A stretch of 15,532 nt of DNA from Bacteroidales bacterium (lineage in GTDB: Bacteria; Bacteroidota; Bacteroidia; Bacteroidales; WCHB1-69), in the NCBI GenBank assembly GCA_028684405.1, contig JAQUGA010000037.1, positions 1 through 15,532 of the forward strand, written 5' to 3'. Under the pieces are notes generated by a model that worked only from the letters and a program-made list of their open reading frames with translations, was not told the DNA's origin and searched no databases. The stretch's first letter is position 1, and each line of letters begins with the position of its first letter. Positions 15,016 through 15,532 of the stretch are shown here, in pieces. The translations under genes and the position numbers were made by a program.

Positions 15016-15047
15016 GATTATTCGCAATCAAGATGGTTTATTCGTAA
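15016..15047. repeat. Two GWTTATTCGYAA direct repeats, 20 bp apart, candidate LytTR operator
   Basis: GATTATTCGCAA (15016-15027) and GTTTATTCGTAA (15036-15047) share 10 of 12 bases and start exactly 20 bp apart, about two helical turns. LytTR-domain regulators bind pairs of imperfect direct repeats at about this period. The pair lies 64-95 nt upstream of the regulator's own -7 element. A third copy is at 11225-11236. Confidence 0.45.
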
Positions 15048-15095
15048 AATTAATTAACAAAAGAGAGATAATTTAGGCATGTTTTAGATTACCTA

Positions 15096-15278
15096 TATTG
15101 AAAGAGTTTTTAGCTTTTTACATTCATTTGCCATTTTATAAATTTTTCCTGCACTTTTAGGTTCCACCGAAATCAATCTGAAAAATCTGGACTCCGAACC
15201 TGACTCAACAACGCAAACATTTGGAAAACAAACTTTATTAAAAATATCTGAAAAAATCTTATCTTTGTTGGATACATT
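15096..15278 (-). pseudogene. Startless 61-codon open frame, possible gene remnant
   Basis: The minus strand is open for 61 codons between a TAA (15279-15281) and a TAG (15093-15095). It encodes a protein-like sequence with segments such as KVCFPNVCVVESGSESRFF and SVEPKSAGKIYKMANEC. There is no ATG, GTG or TTG near the beginning; the only ATG is close to the end. An ATG at 15274 lies in another frame and would need a frameshift. The plus strand is also open for 46 codons here, again with no start. It could be a decayed gene end, a repeated non-coding element or chance. I cannot name a family. Confidence 0.25.
15260..15267 (+). promoter_or_regulatory. Candidate -7 element for the DUF4369 lipoprotein gene
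   Basis: TATCTTTG matches TAnnTTTG fully, 24 nt before the ATG at 15292, which gives a short leader as for yeiH. The -33 position shows only TTTATTA-like sequence. Confidence 0.5.
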
Positions 15279-15291
15279 TTAGAAAAAAAAT

Positions 15292-15532
15292 ATGAAGCGA
15301 TTTTTCATTGGGTGTGTGGTTTTGTCTTTTATTATAACTTCCTGCGTGCAGCATAAAACAGATATTATTATTAAGGGCGAAATAAGTGGCAATCCTCCGT
15401 CTACCCTTAAAATCATCGAATTACTGCCAAACGGGAGCCAGTTGATTGATTCTGCAAGTATTATTAATGGAAAATTCAAGTATGTAATTCCACAAAAAAG
15501 CACGAGCTTTTATCAACTTATGTTTGGCTCCG
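15292..15532 (+). CDS. DUF4369-type lipoprotein, cut by the right edge
   Basis: The first 80 residues are visible. The signal peptide MKRFFIGCVVLSFIITSC ends in lipobox ITS-C18. The mature start IIIKGEISGNPPSTLKIIEL and the continuation LIDSASIINGKFKYVIP and FYQLMFGS match the DUF4369 domain found at the N-terminus of many Bacteroidota thioredoxin/AhpC-TSA lipoproteins. The strand pattern of G-x-I-x-G, D-S and N-G-K-F-x-Y is characteristic. A C-terminal thioredoxin-like disulfide or peroxiredoxin domain is therefore expected beyond the window but is not visible. The protein would be lipid-anchored in the periplasm. It diverges from the LytTR regulator across 381 nt. Confidence 0.8.
   Translation, partial: MKRFFIGCVVLSFIITSCVQHKTDIIIKGEISGNPPSTLKIIELLPNGSQLIDSASIINGKFKYVIPQKSTSFYQLMFGS

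Larger units (their letters stand above)
14911..15291. other. 381-nt divergent region between the LytTR regulator and a DUF4369 lipoprotein
   Basis: The region holds a -7 element for the regulator (14945-14952), the paired GWTTATTCGYAA motif (15016-15047), a startless open frame on the minus strand (15096-15278) and a -7 element for the lipoprotein (15260-15267). Positions 15150-15225 look less AT-rich than the surrounding intergenic DNA. I find no tRNA; a GGTTCGGAGTCC stretch on the minus strand cannot form a T-arm. Confidence 0.7.

Noticed and set aside
15185..15205. tRNA-like T-arm (GGTTCGGAGTCC on the minus strand)
   Set aside because: The flanking bases do not pair as a 5-bp stem and there is no acceptor or anticodon arm.

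Overview
The window is AT-rich bacterial DNA with the signature of Bacteroidota, most likely a flavobacterium. The evidence is the set of good matches to the Bacteroidota sigma-factor -7 element (TAnnTTTG), the near absence of Shine-Dalgarno sequences, several short secreted beta-barrel proteins and Cys-lipoproteins, a YwqK/MORN-type secreted protein, a DUF4369 lipoprotein and a long-form PyrF. I see no rRNA, tRNA, CRISPR array, insertion sequence or phage gene. Most of it looks like ordinary chromosomal backbone; the more unusual signals are in the intergenic DNA.

Left part (1-3520). A minus-strand gene running off the left edge starts at 51 with a signal-peptide-like N-terminus. Upstream of it on the same strand lie a TfoX N-terminal-domain protein and an NAD-dependent epimerase/dehydratase, 5 nt apart. 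A minus-strand secreted lipoprotein/barrel protein (1683-2399) diverges from a PorT-like outer-membrane barrel (2763-3458) across a 363-nt AT-rich region. The barrel gene ends in a textbook intrinsic terminator.

Middle part (3521-9606), all plus strand. It holds an EamA-type transporter, an exported M81/MlrC-type metallopeptidase, a NYN nuclease with a LOTUS/OST-HTH tail followed 5 nt later by a four-histidine cytochrome b561-like membrane protein, and a LysR regulator with a YeiH-type transporter. The last pair is a recognised combination, and yeiH has the best promoter in the window (TTTG, 20 nt, TACCTTTG). A 13-bp inverted repeat sits just upstream of the likely EamA promoter.

Right part (9671-15532). 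A class I methyltransferase and a VOC-fold protein lie on the minus strand, and a second VOC protein diverges from the first. Next are a minus-strand lipoprotein carrying a surface-export-like signal (CKKED) and a minus-strand cluster of LytTR response regulator, pyrF and a MORN-repeat secreted protein. A 381-nt region then separates the regulator from a divergent DUF4369 lipoprotein cut by the right edge.

Two intergenic observations stand out. The 12-mer GWTTATTCGYAA occurs twice, exactly 20 bp apart, upstream of the LytTR regulator and once more upstream of the plus-strand VOC gene; this layout suits a LytTR-type direct-repeat operator. A 61-codon open frame without a start codon (15096-15278, minus) also lies in that region and may be a gene remnant. 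No unmistakable new system is visible; the LytTR motif is the best lead.
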